Shown in pieces: positions 35,370-43,728 of a stretch of 64,000 bases of DNA; position 1 is the first letter of the stretch, and each line of letters starts with the position of its first letter. The notes under the pieces are model-generated. The model was given only the letters and a program-made list of their open reading frames with translations, was not told the DNA's origin and ran no database searches. Made by a program: the position numbers and the translations under genes. Where the stretch lies: positions 1,835,451 through 1,899,450 of the forward strand of contig NC_015672.1 in assembly GCF_000218625.1 (NCBI RefSeq), written 5' to 3'. This DNA is from Flexistipes sinusarabici DSM 4947. GTDB lineage: Bacteria; Chrysiogenota; Deferribacteres; Deferribacterales; Flexistipitaceae.

Positions 35370-36078
35370 TACCTCTATCAAAATTTGCAAAACCGTTTAA
35401 TTTGCCCAAAATCACTCCTGTCAGCTTTAACCCAACTCCAGGAATACTCGAAAGCAATTTATACTCTTCGACATACTTCTCCCGCAGCAATATGTCCAAT
35501 TCTTTTTCTATCTTTTTTATCTCTTTCTTAAAATTCTCTATAAGTTTTTTATAAGCATTTAGTGTGCTATTGTCTTTGAAAGGTAAATATTCAATCGCTT
35601 CAATCTGGTTACTCAACATATTTATCTGCTTATGAAAATCTTCCACCGCTTTAAGTTTCATATCTATCTTATAATAGTCTATATCCCGGGGAGAAAATAG
35701 CCAATCACCTCCGTTAATATAACCATACTCCGCTATCAAACGGGCATCGGCCTTGTCTGTCTTTGCACGTTTTAAATTCATCTGTGAGTACCTCTTTATT
35801 ACAAGAGGATTCGCTACACTTACAATATAACCACATTCCTTGCTCAAATGGGTTGCTAATCTTAAATGGTATACTCCCGTATTTTCCAGCATAAAAAGAA
35901 CTTTGGAAAAATCTATTCCCTTCTCCTTCTTAACAAAATCATTAAAAAATGATTTTATCGTGTTTCTTGTCTCATAACCGGTGTGGCTCTTACCGTCATA
36001 TACGCTGATTGACAACGTTTCCTTGGATACATCAATTCCCACTACTTTCTCATAGCTCTTCATCGTAAAGCTCCTCAT
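35370..36078 (-). pseudogene. IS110-family transposase, truncated by IS21
   Basis: About 235 residues remain, starting near MKSYEKVVGIDVSKETLSI. The DEDD domain is whole (GIDVSKE, MLENTGVYH, AKTDKADARLIAEYG) and the C-terminal Transposase_20 domain is cut just after LLSSIPGVGLKLTGVILGKL. The protein differs clearly from the complete IS110 transposase at 7449-8633. The C-terminal catalytic Ser region is lost, so it is inactive. Confidence 0.88.
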
Positions 36079-36119
36079 TTTTTACTTGAGCTTTGCTTTC
36101 CTATACGCTATCATCGTAA

Positions 36120-36240
36120 CACATGCAGGCTTTATGCCTAATGTTCCGTTCAGGTTTCGGAAAGCTGAAGGTGGGGACAACATCTCGAACGGTTTCATTG
36201 AACCAATGACAATCATGTCCTTTATCACCTTCAGTGCTCT
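36120..36240 (-). ncRNA. Candidate bridge-RNA relic of the truncated IS110 element
   Basis: In the region upstream of the truncated transposase, CTGAAGGTG (36165-36173) pairs with CACCTTCAG (36226-36234), GGACA (36175-36179) with TGTCC (36216-36220), and GGTT/AACC caps a hairpin (36191-36204). This leaves an internal loop with two unpaired strands, the shape expected of a bridge-RNA guide loop. The second loop is less clear. Since one end of the element is gone, guide matches cannot be tested here. Confidence 0.45.
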
Positions 36241-36299
36241 GGAACCTTATATTACTTTTTAACAACTTATTAAACAATTTTTCCTACTTTCTTAATATA

Positions 36300-36365
36300 C
36301 GATGACAAAAAGTCATCCCTCGCCCCGTTAAATGCCGTAGGCAATCAGCGAACCCGAGGGATCTC
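36300..36365. repeat. Palindromic GTCATCC...GGGATCTC module
   Basis: GTCATCCCTCG (36311-36321) faces CGAGGGATCTC (36354-36364). A related copy is at 42274-42301. It lies between the IS110 relic and the reductase gene. The remaining bases up to 36499 show only the reductase ribosome-binding site (AGAGGTGAAAA). Confidence 0.5.
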
Positions 36366-36499
36366 TATCTATGTACTAACAATATCTGCGTATTGTCATA
36401 GCTTTAAAAAATGGGAGGGTGCTAAGTTGTAACAGTTGACCGACAGTTTTATATGTGAGATATATGAAAAAATAAGAAAACTTAAAAAAGAGGTGAAAA

Positions 36500-37081
36500 A
36501 TGAAAGTATTTGCATTAAATGCCAGCCCCAGAAAAGACGGGAACACTGCACTTCTCATAAATAAGATATTTTCAACACTGAATAAATACAATATTGAAAC
36601 GGAAATGTATCAACTGGCCGGAGAAACACTGCGAGGGTGCACAGCCTGCAGAACATGTTTTGAAAAGAAGAATATGCAGTGCGTTTTTAAAAATGACTGC
36701 CTGAACGAAATTGTACAGAAAATCGCTGAAGCAGACGGTATAATTTTCGGCTCGCCCACGTACTTTGCTGACGTGACCGCTGAAATGAAAGCAATTATTG
36801 ACCGCCTTGGATATGTAAACAAGGCAAACGGCAATTTTCTGAAACACAAAGTGGGAGCCGGTGTCAGTGCAGTGAGAAGAGGCGGAGCAAACAGGGTTTT
36901 TGACACATTTAATCACTTTTTCCTCATCAATGAAATGATAGTACCCGGTTCAATATACTGGAATTTCGCCTTTGGACGCAATGCCGGCGAGGTTGCAAAT
37001 GATGAAGAAGGTATGCGAACTATGGAAGCTCTCGGCGAAAATATAGCATGGATTATGAAAAAGATAGGTGGAGGGAAGTAG
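36500..37081 (+). CDS. Flavodoxin-fold NADPH-dependent FMN reductase
   Basis: 193 residues. The N-terminal FALNASPRKDGNTALLI (about 4-20) is the FMN-phosphate loop of the NADPH-FMN-reductase/iron-sulfur flavoprotein family. GCTACRTCFEKKNMQCVFKNDC (here read as GCTACRTCF and CVFKNDC) gives the compact Cys motif of ISF-like members, and FGSPTYFADVTAEMKAIIDR contacts FMN. The Cys spacing (CxxCxxC...C) suggests an iron-sulfur site or redox thiols. Physiological substrate unknown. The ATG has a clear AGAGGTG site. Monocistronic. Confidence 0.85.
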   Translation: MKVFALNASPRKDGNTALLINKIFSTLNKYNIETEMYQLAGETLRGCTACRTCFEKKNMQCVFKNDCLNEIVQKIAEADGIIFGSPTYFADVTAEMKAIIDRLGYVNKANGNFLKHKVGAGVSAVRRGGANRVFDTFNHFFLINEMIVPGSIYWNFAFGRNAGEVANDEEGMRTMEALGENIAWIMKKIGGGK

Positions 37082-37254
37082 AGGTAGTTGAGGTAGTTAG
37101 TTCCCATCCGAAAACTATAAGACCCTGAACCAAGTAATTACCTTCGGTTGGCACCAGTCTTTCAGACTGGTAAATATGTGACTAATATTCAGTTTATCTT
37201 CGCTTTGGCTCAGATGATAAAGGGTGACAATATCCCAATTGTTCAAAAGTATCG
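37082..37254. repeat. Degenerate MITE-like repeat
   Basis: Reading inverted from 37249, GATACTTTTGAACAATTGGG (split: GATACTTTTGAAC, AATTGGG), then GATATTGTCACCC and ATCTGAGCCAAAGCGAAGAT match the first 60 bp of the MITE at 15780. The other end is CTATAAGACCCTG. It also contains the palindrome GGCACCAGTCTTTCAGACTGGT. This is an older, decayed copy. No gene. Confidence 0.5.
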
Positions 37255-37272
37255 TTGATTATTATAGAAAAA

Positions 37273-38766
37273 ATGATTATACCACTTCCTATGAAAAATA
37301 TAGATTTTAAACATATCCTCTTTCCGGTTTTAAGTGCAATACTGCTTGTATTAGCCTCCCCCGGCGTATTCTCAGGCTATCTGTCCTTTTTCGCACTTGT
37401 TCCCCTCATGATAATTACAAGAAAATCCGATAACAGAGAACTGATTACCTCGATTTTAATCTTTAGTCTTGTTTATTATCTGATAAGTCTCAAATGGATA
37501 ACCATAGCCGTAAGCCACTTCGGCAACGCTCCACTTTTCATAGGCTACGCAGTGCTTATTTTTTTTATCGTTTATTTGGCTGTTTACTGGGCGGTTTTTC
37601 TATACTTTTTCCGCAGCGGCTACGGGGTAGTTTTACTCAGCCTCCTTTTTGTAATACTGGAAATTGTCCGGGGCAGGTTGTTCACCGGTTTTCCATGGCT
37701 GAATTTCGGCAGCTTCGCTTACAACATTCCGTTTTTCAAGCTCAATGCATCACTAATAGGTGAACAGGGATTAAGCTTTCTGCTAATCCTTTCCAACCTG
37801 CTGATATTTCAATTTATACATTCGAAAAAAGTGAAATATCTGGGTGCCTTTATTGCCATTATATTAATAAGTTTTGGCAGCGGATATATTTTAAAACCGA
37901 CATCCGTCCCCGCTGAGGATAAAATATCATTTAGAATTATCCAGCCCTCGTACAAACAGGAAAATAAATGGATACCGGCAAAAAAAGAAGAGATTACAGA
38001 CAATGTCCTCGACATGCTTAAAAAAAACATGGATACAGAAAGTGATATAATTGTTCTGCCTGAATCCGTATTCCCAGCTTTCACTGCTAATGAAAAGGAT
38101 TTGTACAGCAAATTACAAAAGTTTTCTAAACAAAAACCTATTATTTTCGGAAGTATCCGTTTAAACAGAAATGAAAACCAAAAAATAAAATTATTCAACA
38201 GTGTGTATTATATAAATGATAATAATACAAAAATTTACGATAAAATCCACCTTGTACCTTTTGGAGAATATTTTCCATTCAAAACCATATTCAAGCCGAT
38301 AAATTACTACTTTTTCGGAGATGCTGAAGATTTTACCAGTGGAGATTCCATTTCCATTTTTATGTACAAAAACGCCAAAATGTCCCCTTTATTATGCTAT
38401 GAGGGTGCTTTCACCAATCTGGTCCATAGAGTCAAACGGAACGATGCAGATATCCTGATATTGCTTACCAACGACAGTTGGTTCGGCAAGTCATTCGGCA
38501 GATATCAGCATCTTGCTATAGATGTAATAAGAAGTATAGAGTACGGTATCCCCGTTGTAAGGGCTTCCCAGTCGGGAATTTCAGGATGTATTACTCCCGG
38601 CGGCAATGTTAAAGCAAAAACTCAGATCGATGAAAAGACGGCTGTCTCCTGCAGTGTTGCCTCCGAAGACAATCCAACTTTATTTGCAAAACTGGGCTAT
38701 TCGTGGCTTCTTATTTTTATTATTTTTTATGCATTCAGATGGATAACGAACTATTCCAGAAAATAG
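37273..38766 (+). CDS. lnt: Apolipoprotein N-acyltransferase
   Basis: About 497 residues from the ATG at 37273; ATG 37291 (MKNIDFKHILFPVLS) is equally possible. Six N-terminal membrane helices precede a periplasmic nitrilase domain (about 220-470) with the catalytic Glu in LPESVFPAF, Lys in DKIHLVPFGEYFPF and Cys in LLCYEGAF. Lnt adds the third acyl chain to lipoproteins in the inner membrane of Gram-negative bacteria. It heads a compact plus-strand group with tatA, a DUF1786 gene, ecfT and truA. Confidence 0.95.
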   Translation: MIIPLPMKNIDFKHILFPVLSAILLVLASPGVFSGYLSFFALVPLMIITRKSDNRELITSILIFSLVYYLISLKWITIAVSHFGNAPLFIGYAVLIFFIVYLAVYWAVFLYFFRSGYGVVLLSLLFVILEIVRGRLFTGFPWLNFGSFAYNIPFFKLNASLIGEQGLSFLLILSNLLIFQFIHSKKVKYLGAFIAIILISFGSGYILKPTSVPAEDKISFRIIQPSYKQENKWIPAKKEEITDNVLDMLKKNMDTESDIIVLPESVFPAFTANEKDLYSKLQKFSKQKPIIFGSIRLNRNENQKIKLFNSVYYINDNNTKIYDKIHLVPFGEYFPFKTIFKPINYYFFGDAEDFTSGDSISIFMYKNAKMSPLLCYEGAFTNLVHRVKRNDADILILLTNDSWFGKSFGRYQHLAIDVIRSIEYGIPVVRASQSGISGCITPGGNVKAKTQIDEKTAVSCSVASEDNPTLFAKLGYSWLLIFIIFYAFRWITNYSRK

Positions 38767-38847
38767 TGCAGAACAAACGTTTAATATTGATTTTATCAGA
38801 AGTTGGATGTATTAATGACATTATAGAAAGCAAAATTGGAGGAAATT

Positions 38848-39072
38848 ATGTTCGGTTTGGGAACACAGGAACTTTTGATTATTCTGGTGATCGTAATGGT
38901 CATTTTCGGAGCGGGAAAACTCCCCCAAATAGGTGAAGGTATGGGGAAAGCAATACGAAACTTCAAGAAGTCTGCAAAAGATGCTGAAGATGCCATAGAT
39001 ATAACTCCGGATGAAGACGAAAAAGCAGAAAACAAGGATGAAGAAAAGAAAGACGAAAATAAAAAGGCATAA
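38848..39072 (+). CDS. tatA: Twin-arginine translocase subunit TatA/E
   Basis: 74 residues from the ATG at 38848, placed after TTGGAGGAAATT; the upstream TTG overlaps that site and is rejected. One membrane helix ([20 protein letters not shown]), then the FGxxKLP hinge and an amphipathic helix ([18 protein letters not shown]), ending in a charged tail. TatA forms the protein-conducting complex for folded proteins. tatC is not in the window. Confidence 0.93.
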   Translation: MFGLGTQELLIILVIVMVIFGAGKLPQIGEGMGKAIRNFKKSAKDAEDAIDITPDEDEKAENKDEEKKDENKKA

Positions 39073-40089
39073 ATGTCTTATCTCGCAATCGATATTGGGA
39101 CCGGAACTCAGGATGTTTTGATATACAAAGAAGGGGAATTGTTGGAAAATTCCCCTAAGCTCATATATCCAGCCCCCACAAAATTATTTTCCGAAAATAT
39201 CAAAAATTTTGAAAGAGATATTTTTATAAGCGGTGTTGTCATGGGCGGCGGCCCGATTACAAAAGCTCTCAGAAATCATATAGACAAAGGTTATAATGTT
39301 TTCATCTCCAAAGACGCCGCCAAGACAATCAAAGATGACCTTGAAAAGGTTGAATCATGGGGATTTAATATTGTTGAGGCCGTCGAAAATCCTCATCTGG
39401 AATTATCTGATATAGACTTTGAACTTTTTGAAATACTGCAGGAAAAGGCTTTCTACGGGAAATTCAACAAAATACTCGTTGCAGTACAGGATCATGGATA
39501 TATAAAGGGGCAGTCTGACAGAATTACCCGGATTGATTTTCTCAAAGAATTTCTGGATGGTGATTTGTCCAAGGCCTATTTTAATAAAAACACTTCGATT
39601 CCTCAGAATTTCAGCAGATTCAGAAGTATCAGAGAAACAATCACCAATCATTACAAGAATACAGATTTTGCCATAACTGACACGGGAATAGCGGCAGCTC
39701 TCGGAGCACTTTACAAAAATGAAACAAGACCGGCAGTAACAATAGATGCGGGTAACGGCCATACATTCGCAGCTCTTATTCATGAAGAATACAAAATCAG
39801 CAGCTTTTTCGAACATCACACAGGCATGCTTGACAAAAAAAAGATCCGCTATCTTGTTAATAAAATGCTCCGGGGTGAACTTACAAACGAAGAGATTTTT
39901 AATGACGGCGGTCATGGTGCTCACCGTTTTTCAGGAAAAAGCTTTCCTGAAGATGTGCCCCTTATAATCACAGGTCCAAACAGACACCGCTTTTTTGATG
40001 AGAAAGACGACGTAACTTTTGCATCACCGGCAGGAGATACCATGATTACAGGTTCTGTGGGGCTCCTGATGCAACAGAATGTATTATAA
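39073..40089 (+). CDS. DUF1786 family protein (ASKHA-like)
   Basis: 338 residues. The start MSYLAIDIGTGTQDVLIYKEG and the later ITDTGIAAALGAL, AVTIDAGNGHTFAALI and TGPNRHRF match the DUF1786 family, which has an actin/Hsp70-like nucleotide-binding pattern (DxGTGT as phosphate loop 1). Homologues are often labelled pyruvate formate-lyase-activating, without proof. The start codon overlaps the tatA stop region directly (no gap). Function unknown. Confidence 0.65.
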   Translation: MSYLAIDIGTGTQDVLIYKEGELLENSPKLIYPAPTKLFSENIKNFERDIFISGVVMGGGPITKALRNHIDKGYNVFISKDAAKTIKDDLEKVESWGFNIVEAVENPHLELSDIDFELFEILQEKAFYGKFNKILVAVQDHGYIKGQSDRITRIDFLKEFLDGDLSKAYFNKNTSIPQNFSRFRSIRETITNHYKNTDFAITDTGIAAALGALYKNETRPAVTIDAGNGHTFAALIHEEYKISSFFEHHTGMLDKKKIRYLVNKMLRGELTNEEIFNDGGHGAHRFSGKSFPEDVPLIITGPNRHRFFDEKDDVTFASPAGDTMITGSVGLLMQQNVL

Positions 40090-40142
40090 CACAAGTTTCA
40101 CACTTACACTATTAATAACAACTCTTTGGATTAAAAAACAAA

Positions 40143-40892
40143 ATGTTAAAAAAAAACTATTTCGGTAAATACAGATATAAAAATTCCATTTTCCACAATA
40201 TGCACCCTTTGGCAAAATTTTTTATAATAATATCCTCTATTATTTTAACAGGGCTCAGTATAACGCTTTCAAAAATATCTGTTTTAATAGCCGTCTTCTT
40301 AATATTTCTTGCCGCCTCAAAAATTTCAGCAAGAGAAATATATTCAATTTTCAAGCCTTTTCGTTTTTTACTCATTTTTACCTTTATTATACAGCTATTT
40401 TTTGACAACACCGGTTTCAATCCGGGCAGTCTTAATTATACAGCTGCAGCTGCCGTTACTTTGAAGTTTTCACTTATGATACTTTTTTCGGCTGTTTTTA
40501 CAGCCACAACAAGGCCTCTGGACATTATAAAAATATTAAATCTACTGATAAAGCCTCTGAAAATTTTTAAGATTAACACTCAGGATATAACGGCATCCGG
40601 AATCATTGCTCTGCGGTTTATCCCCCTTTTGTTTGAAGAAGCTGACAAGATAAGAACTGCTCAAATACTGAGAAACGAAGAAACTCATAAAGGTTTGAAA
40701 CGTATTTTCCAAATAGAGGCTTTCATTGTGCCGCTTTTTTTCAGAGTTATCCATTTTTCCGAGCAGATAGCCATAACATTAAAATTCAGAGACAATTGGG
40801 AGAAGGTTTACAAGTTTGACAGAATTAAGATTCCGGAAATAATTTTAACAGTAATATATCTGATTTTCCTCATAGGGCTTTACTATGTATAA
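40143..40892 (+). CDS. ecfT: Energy-coupling factor transporter membrane protein EcfT (CbiQ type)
   Basis: 249 residues, about five hydrophobic segments, with HNMHPLAKFFIIISSIIL near the N-terminus and the cytoplasmic coupling helices around RFIPLLFEEADKIRTAQILRNEE. EcfT links two ATPases to a substrate-binding S component for vitamin or metal uptake. Neither the ATPases nor an S component are present in this window, so the substrate cannot be told. It overlaps truA by 8 bp. Confidence 0.8.
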   Translation: MLKKNYFGKYRYKNSIFHNMHPLAKFFIIISSIILTGLSITLSKISVLIAVFLIFLAASKISAREIYSIFKPFRFLLIFTFIIQLFFDNTGFNPGSLNYTAAAAVTLKFSLMILFSAVFTATTRPLDIIKILNLLIKPLKIFKINTQDITASGIIALRFIPLLFEEADKIRTAQILRNEETHKGLKRIFQIEAFIVPLFFRVIHFSEQIAITLKFRDNWEKVYKFDRIKIPEIILTVIYLIFLIGLYYV

Positions 40893-41619
40893 TATCAAAT
40901 GTACTGTGGAATACGACGGCACTTGTTTTGCAGGCTGGCAGATTCAGAAAAATGCCAGAACCGTCCAGAGAGAAATCGAGAAAGCCATTTCCAAAATGTA
41001 CAAAACACATATTAAAATAACGGGTTCCGGCAGAACCGACTCCGGGGTCCATGCCCTGAATCAGGTCTTTAATTATCATGCCATGGCATTTATACCGGAA
41101 GCTTCCATAACTGCAGGATTGAACAGTTTAATCAGTGATGACATTGTAATAAAAAATACAGAGTACGCTTCGGCGGATTTCCATGCCAGAAAATCCGCAA
41201 TAAGTAAAACTTATGAATATATCATACTAAACACAGCAAAACCTTCGGCCTTTTACAGAAATCACTGCTGGCATATCAATGATTATATCTATCCCGATGC
41301 ACTGACAAAAATCCTGGAACTATTTGAAGGAACCCACGATTTCAGCTCCTTCTGCAAAAAAAGAAGCATGGTTGATAACCCGGTACGGACAATTAACAGC
41401 ACTAATATCCGGCAAATCGGAGACTTTCTAAAAATAGAAATAAATGCCGATGGTTTTCTTCACAATATGGTACGCAATATCGTGGGAACAGCATTACACG
41501 TGTACAGAAAAAAACTGAATCCGGAAATCATAAAAAACATGTTTATTGCAAAAGACCGTTCTGCGGCAGGCCCCACTGCTCCTGCAAAAGGGCTGTATTT
41601 AAAAAAGGTCTATTATTAA
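40885..41619 (+). CDS. truA: tRNA pseudouridine(38-40) synthase
   Basis: 244 residues, typical length. VEYDGTCFAGWQIQKNARTVQ at the start and the catalytic Asp in GSGRTDSGVHALNQVF (about residue 52) are diagnostic, as is HNMVRNIVGTAL near the C-terminus. It makes pseudouridine in the anticodon stem of many tRNAs. Its last four bases overlap the convergent gene at 41616. Confidence 0.96.
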   Translation: MYNIKCTVEYDGTCFAGWQIQKNARTVQREIEKAISKMYKTHIKITGSGRTDSGVHALNQVFNYHAMAFIPEASITAGLNSLISDDIVIKNTEYASADFHARKSAISKTYEYIILNTAKPSAFYRNHCWHINDYIYPDALTKILELFEGTHDFSSFCKKRSMVDNPVRTINSTNIRQIGDFLKIEINADGFLHNMVRNIVGTALHVYRKKLNPEIIKNMFIAKDRSAAGPTAPAKGLYLKKVYY

Positions 41620-41849
41620 CCCTCCGGCAGCCTTATATTACCCACAGCTTCAAAATAAATATATTTTTCATACCACCTGCTGAATTCCTCTTCTATAATT
41701 TTTTTATCATAATCTGAAAGTTTCGGGAATTCAGCTTCGTATTCCTCTTTCAGACCCTTTAAACGTTCGTATTCATCATCGTACAGATATTCTTCCCTGT
41801 CACTGAGCTCAGTTATCTCCTTTTTCAATTTCAAAATTTTATTAACCAT
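41616..41849 (-). CDS. Small acidic/basic coiled-coil hypothetical protein
   Basis: 77 residues, rich in Glu, Lys and Tyr (KILKLKKEITELSDREEYL, then EEEFSRWYEKYIYFEAV). Predicted helical with heptad character; no signal peptide or membrane segment. GGAGAGGG-like sequence (minus strand, about 41857) precedes the ATG at a suitable distance. It faces truA. I do not recognise the family. Confidence 0.6.
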   Translation of the reverse strand: MVNKILKLKKEITELSDREEYLYDDEYERLKGLKEEYEAEFPKLSDYDKKIIEEEFSRWYEKYIYFEAVGNIRLPEG

Positions 41850-42426
41850 ACCCTCTCCTCTTCATTTTTTAGAAAAGATATAAATTATTCAAACTAAATC
41901 AACACCAAAATTGTTCAAAGTTCATCGTTGTGTTATTCGACAATTAAATACGAAGACTAAGCACACCTGAATATTTGTTTACTATATCGTTTCATATGGT
42001 AGAGATTTCTTCCCGAGCACTTAACGCTTTAAGTGCTCGGTCTAAAGAATCCCTGTGGACGGTATCAGTCGTTTAGACTGGTAAACCCGTCCGACGACGA
42101 GCGAGATATGTGTAACATTCTATTTATCCGCACATGGCGGATGCTATGTAAAAAACTGTCACCTCAACCGAAGCGGAGAGGTCTCTTGTCAAATAACACT
42201 ATAAGATTTCTCCGCTCCACCGAACATATAAATTATTATACGCTCGTTTTTGGTCGAAATGAGAGTGTTTTATGTCATCCCGAGCGAAGCCGAGGGATCT
42301 CCCTCTATATATTAATAATTTATGCGAATCTGCTTATGCAAAAAATACCTTTAAAAAAGAATATTATTGATTACATTGTTCTATGATGAACTTAAAAACA
42401 ATTAAAATACCCAAGAGGTAGACAAC
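41850..42426. repeat. Intergenic block of palindromic repeats
   Basis: No convincing gene. It contains GAGCACTTAACGC/TTTAAGTGCTC (42016-42038), GTTTAGACTGGTAAAC (42070-42085), a CCGCACATGGCGG module (42129-42141) like that inside the 15780 MITE, CTCAACCGAAGCGGAGAGG (about 42162) and GTCATCCCGAG...CGAGGGATCTC (42274-42301). These appear to be several decayed mobile or structural repeats. A GAGGTAG site at 42414 belongs to the next gene. Confidence 0.5.
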
Positions 42427-43275
42427 TTGTTGAAAATATTACTTTCCTTAGTGTTCCTTTTTGTTTTTGTGGATTCCGGTTTCTGCTGGGGTTTCAATAC
42501 CCATATAAAAATAGGCCTGGATATACTGGAAACCACTAATTTTTATATCATAAAGAATTATCCCATACATTTTCTTCTGGGAAACATTTTTCCTGATTTT
42601 TTCAACCTTTTCAAGGATATATCACAATTCAAAAAAAATCTTAAGACACACAGCTGGAGTACTGTCTCCAAGCTGTTCAACAATGCTGAAACGGATGATG
42701 AAAAAGCTTTCTGTCACGGATATGCAGGGCACTTGTCAGCCGATGTAATTGCACATAACTACCTTGTCCCGCAAAATTACCTTTTGTACAGCAGAAAAAA
42801 AGTTTTATCACATTTCCTGGTGGAAAGTGCTGAAGATTCCTACAATGACAAAAAACTAAAGCATACACTTACATACCTTCTGGACAATTCTGTCTTTTAC
42901 GGTGATCATTTTTTGACAACAATGAGTGTCGATAAAAATTATTTTTCCCGTGAAATGAATATCTTAAAACGCAGCATAAAGTACATGAGCATATTTAAAT
43001 TATCCGAATTGTCGAAATTCATCAGAGCCAAACAAATTCCTGATTTCAAAGAACGATGTGTGCAGTATCAGGAAAAAGCTAAAGATTATGCTCAGGCTTC
43101 GGTCGAAAACGGCTTCACGCAGTTTACTCGTTATGACCCGTCTGGAAGCAGAGCAATGAAACAGGCAAAAGATAACAGGAAAAAACTGGTAAAGGACCTG
43201 GGCAGAAAACAGCTCAAGTCTTTTGACAAAAAGACAACGTTTAAAAAGAACTATTTAATAAATGATAATGATTGA
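42427..43275 (+). CDS. Exported zinc-dependent phospholipase C-like protein
   Basis: 282 residues starting at TTG 42427 after GAGGTAG. A signal peptide (LLSLVFLFVFVDSGFC) ends in C-W-G-F-N-T-H, so the mature protein begins near Trp with an N-terminal Trp/His pair as in zinc-dependent phospholipase C. Further His/Asp residues are conserved for metal binding: GNIFPDFFN, HSWSTVS, FCHGYAGHLSADVIAHN and SHFLVESAEDSY. The C-terminal part is Lys-rich. Most likely a periplasmic or secreted PlcC/Zn_dep_PLPC-domain hydrolase; substrate unproven. Confidence 0.75.
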   Translation: MLKILLSLVFLFVFVDSGFCWGFNTHIKIGLDILETTNFYIIKNYPIHFLLGNIFPDFFNLFKDISQFKKNLKTHSWSTVSKLFNNAETDDEKAFCHGYAGHLSADVIAHNYLVPQNYLLYSRKKVLSHFLVESAEDSYNDKKLKHTLTYLLDNSVFYGDHFLTTMSVDKNYFSREMNILKRSIKYMSIFKLSELSKFIRAKQIPDFKERCVQYQEKAKDYAQASVENGFTQFTRYDPSGSRAMKQAKDNRKKLVKDLGRKQLKSFDKKTTFKKNYLINDND

Positions 43276-43523
43276 TATTCCGACAGACCCGAGTAATTCA
43301 TGAGACACGGGAAATTTAGTTCAAGGTTCAAAATTCAAGGTTCAATGTTAGTGAAATTATAACGTTGCTATCTTGAGACATCTACAACTTATACTACCTG
43401 TATAACCCGTAAAACCCTTACGACCTTTACAACTTCACTACTTCACACTTAATATTTAGCACGAATACATTGACAAATTACTTTTCTGTTAACATAGTTA
43501 TACTAAAAGGAGGTGGCGTCAGA
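43276..43523. repeat. Dispersed-repeat gap
   Basis: It holds GTTCAAGGTTCAAAATTCAAGG-like words (GTTCAAGGTTC; AATTCAAGGTTC), a pyrimidine 9-bp-like array at 43387-43445 (CTGTATAACCCGTAAAACCC, then CTTACGACCTTTACAAC) and CACTTAATATTTAGCACG. These are the same vocabulary as 1-306. The zinc-ribbon gene's AAAGGAGGTG site is at 43505-43514. Confidence 0.5.
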
Positions 43524-43727
43524 ATGAGTGAAAATGTATCCAATGAAGCGCATGACTGGTTTGGATGGATATGCAGTGAATGCGGGCATCAAAATCCGGT
43601 AAGCCAGACCATTTGCGAAAAATGCCAGAAAGTTACAAAACCCCAAAGCGGAAAAACGGAGGAGTGGTCTGATAAAGGTGAAGAAGACACCAATAATCCC
43701 AATGATGATGTACAGGTAAACAAATAA
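43524..43727 (+). CDS. Small zinc-ribbon protein
   Basis: 67 residues from the ATG at 43524, 9 nt after AAAGGAGGTG; upstream in-frame starts lack such a site. WFGWICSECGHQNPVSQTICEKCQK has two CxxC pairs 14 residues apart, a RanBP2/zinc-ribbon-like knuckle. The C-terminal tail is acidic and Asn-rich. Probably binds one zinc; partner unknown. Stop is 1 bp from the convergent glycosyltransferase gene. Confidence 0.7.
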   Translation: MSENVSNEAHDWFGWICSECGHQNPVSQTICEKCQKVTKPQSGKTEEWSDKGEEDTNNPNDDVQVNK

Positions 43728-43728
43728 T

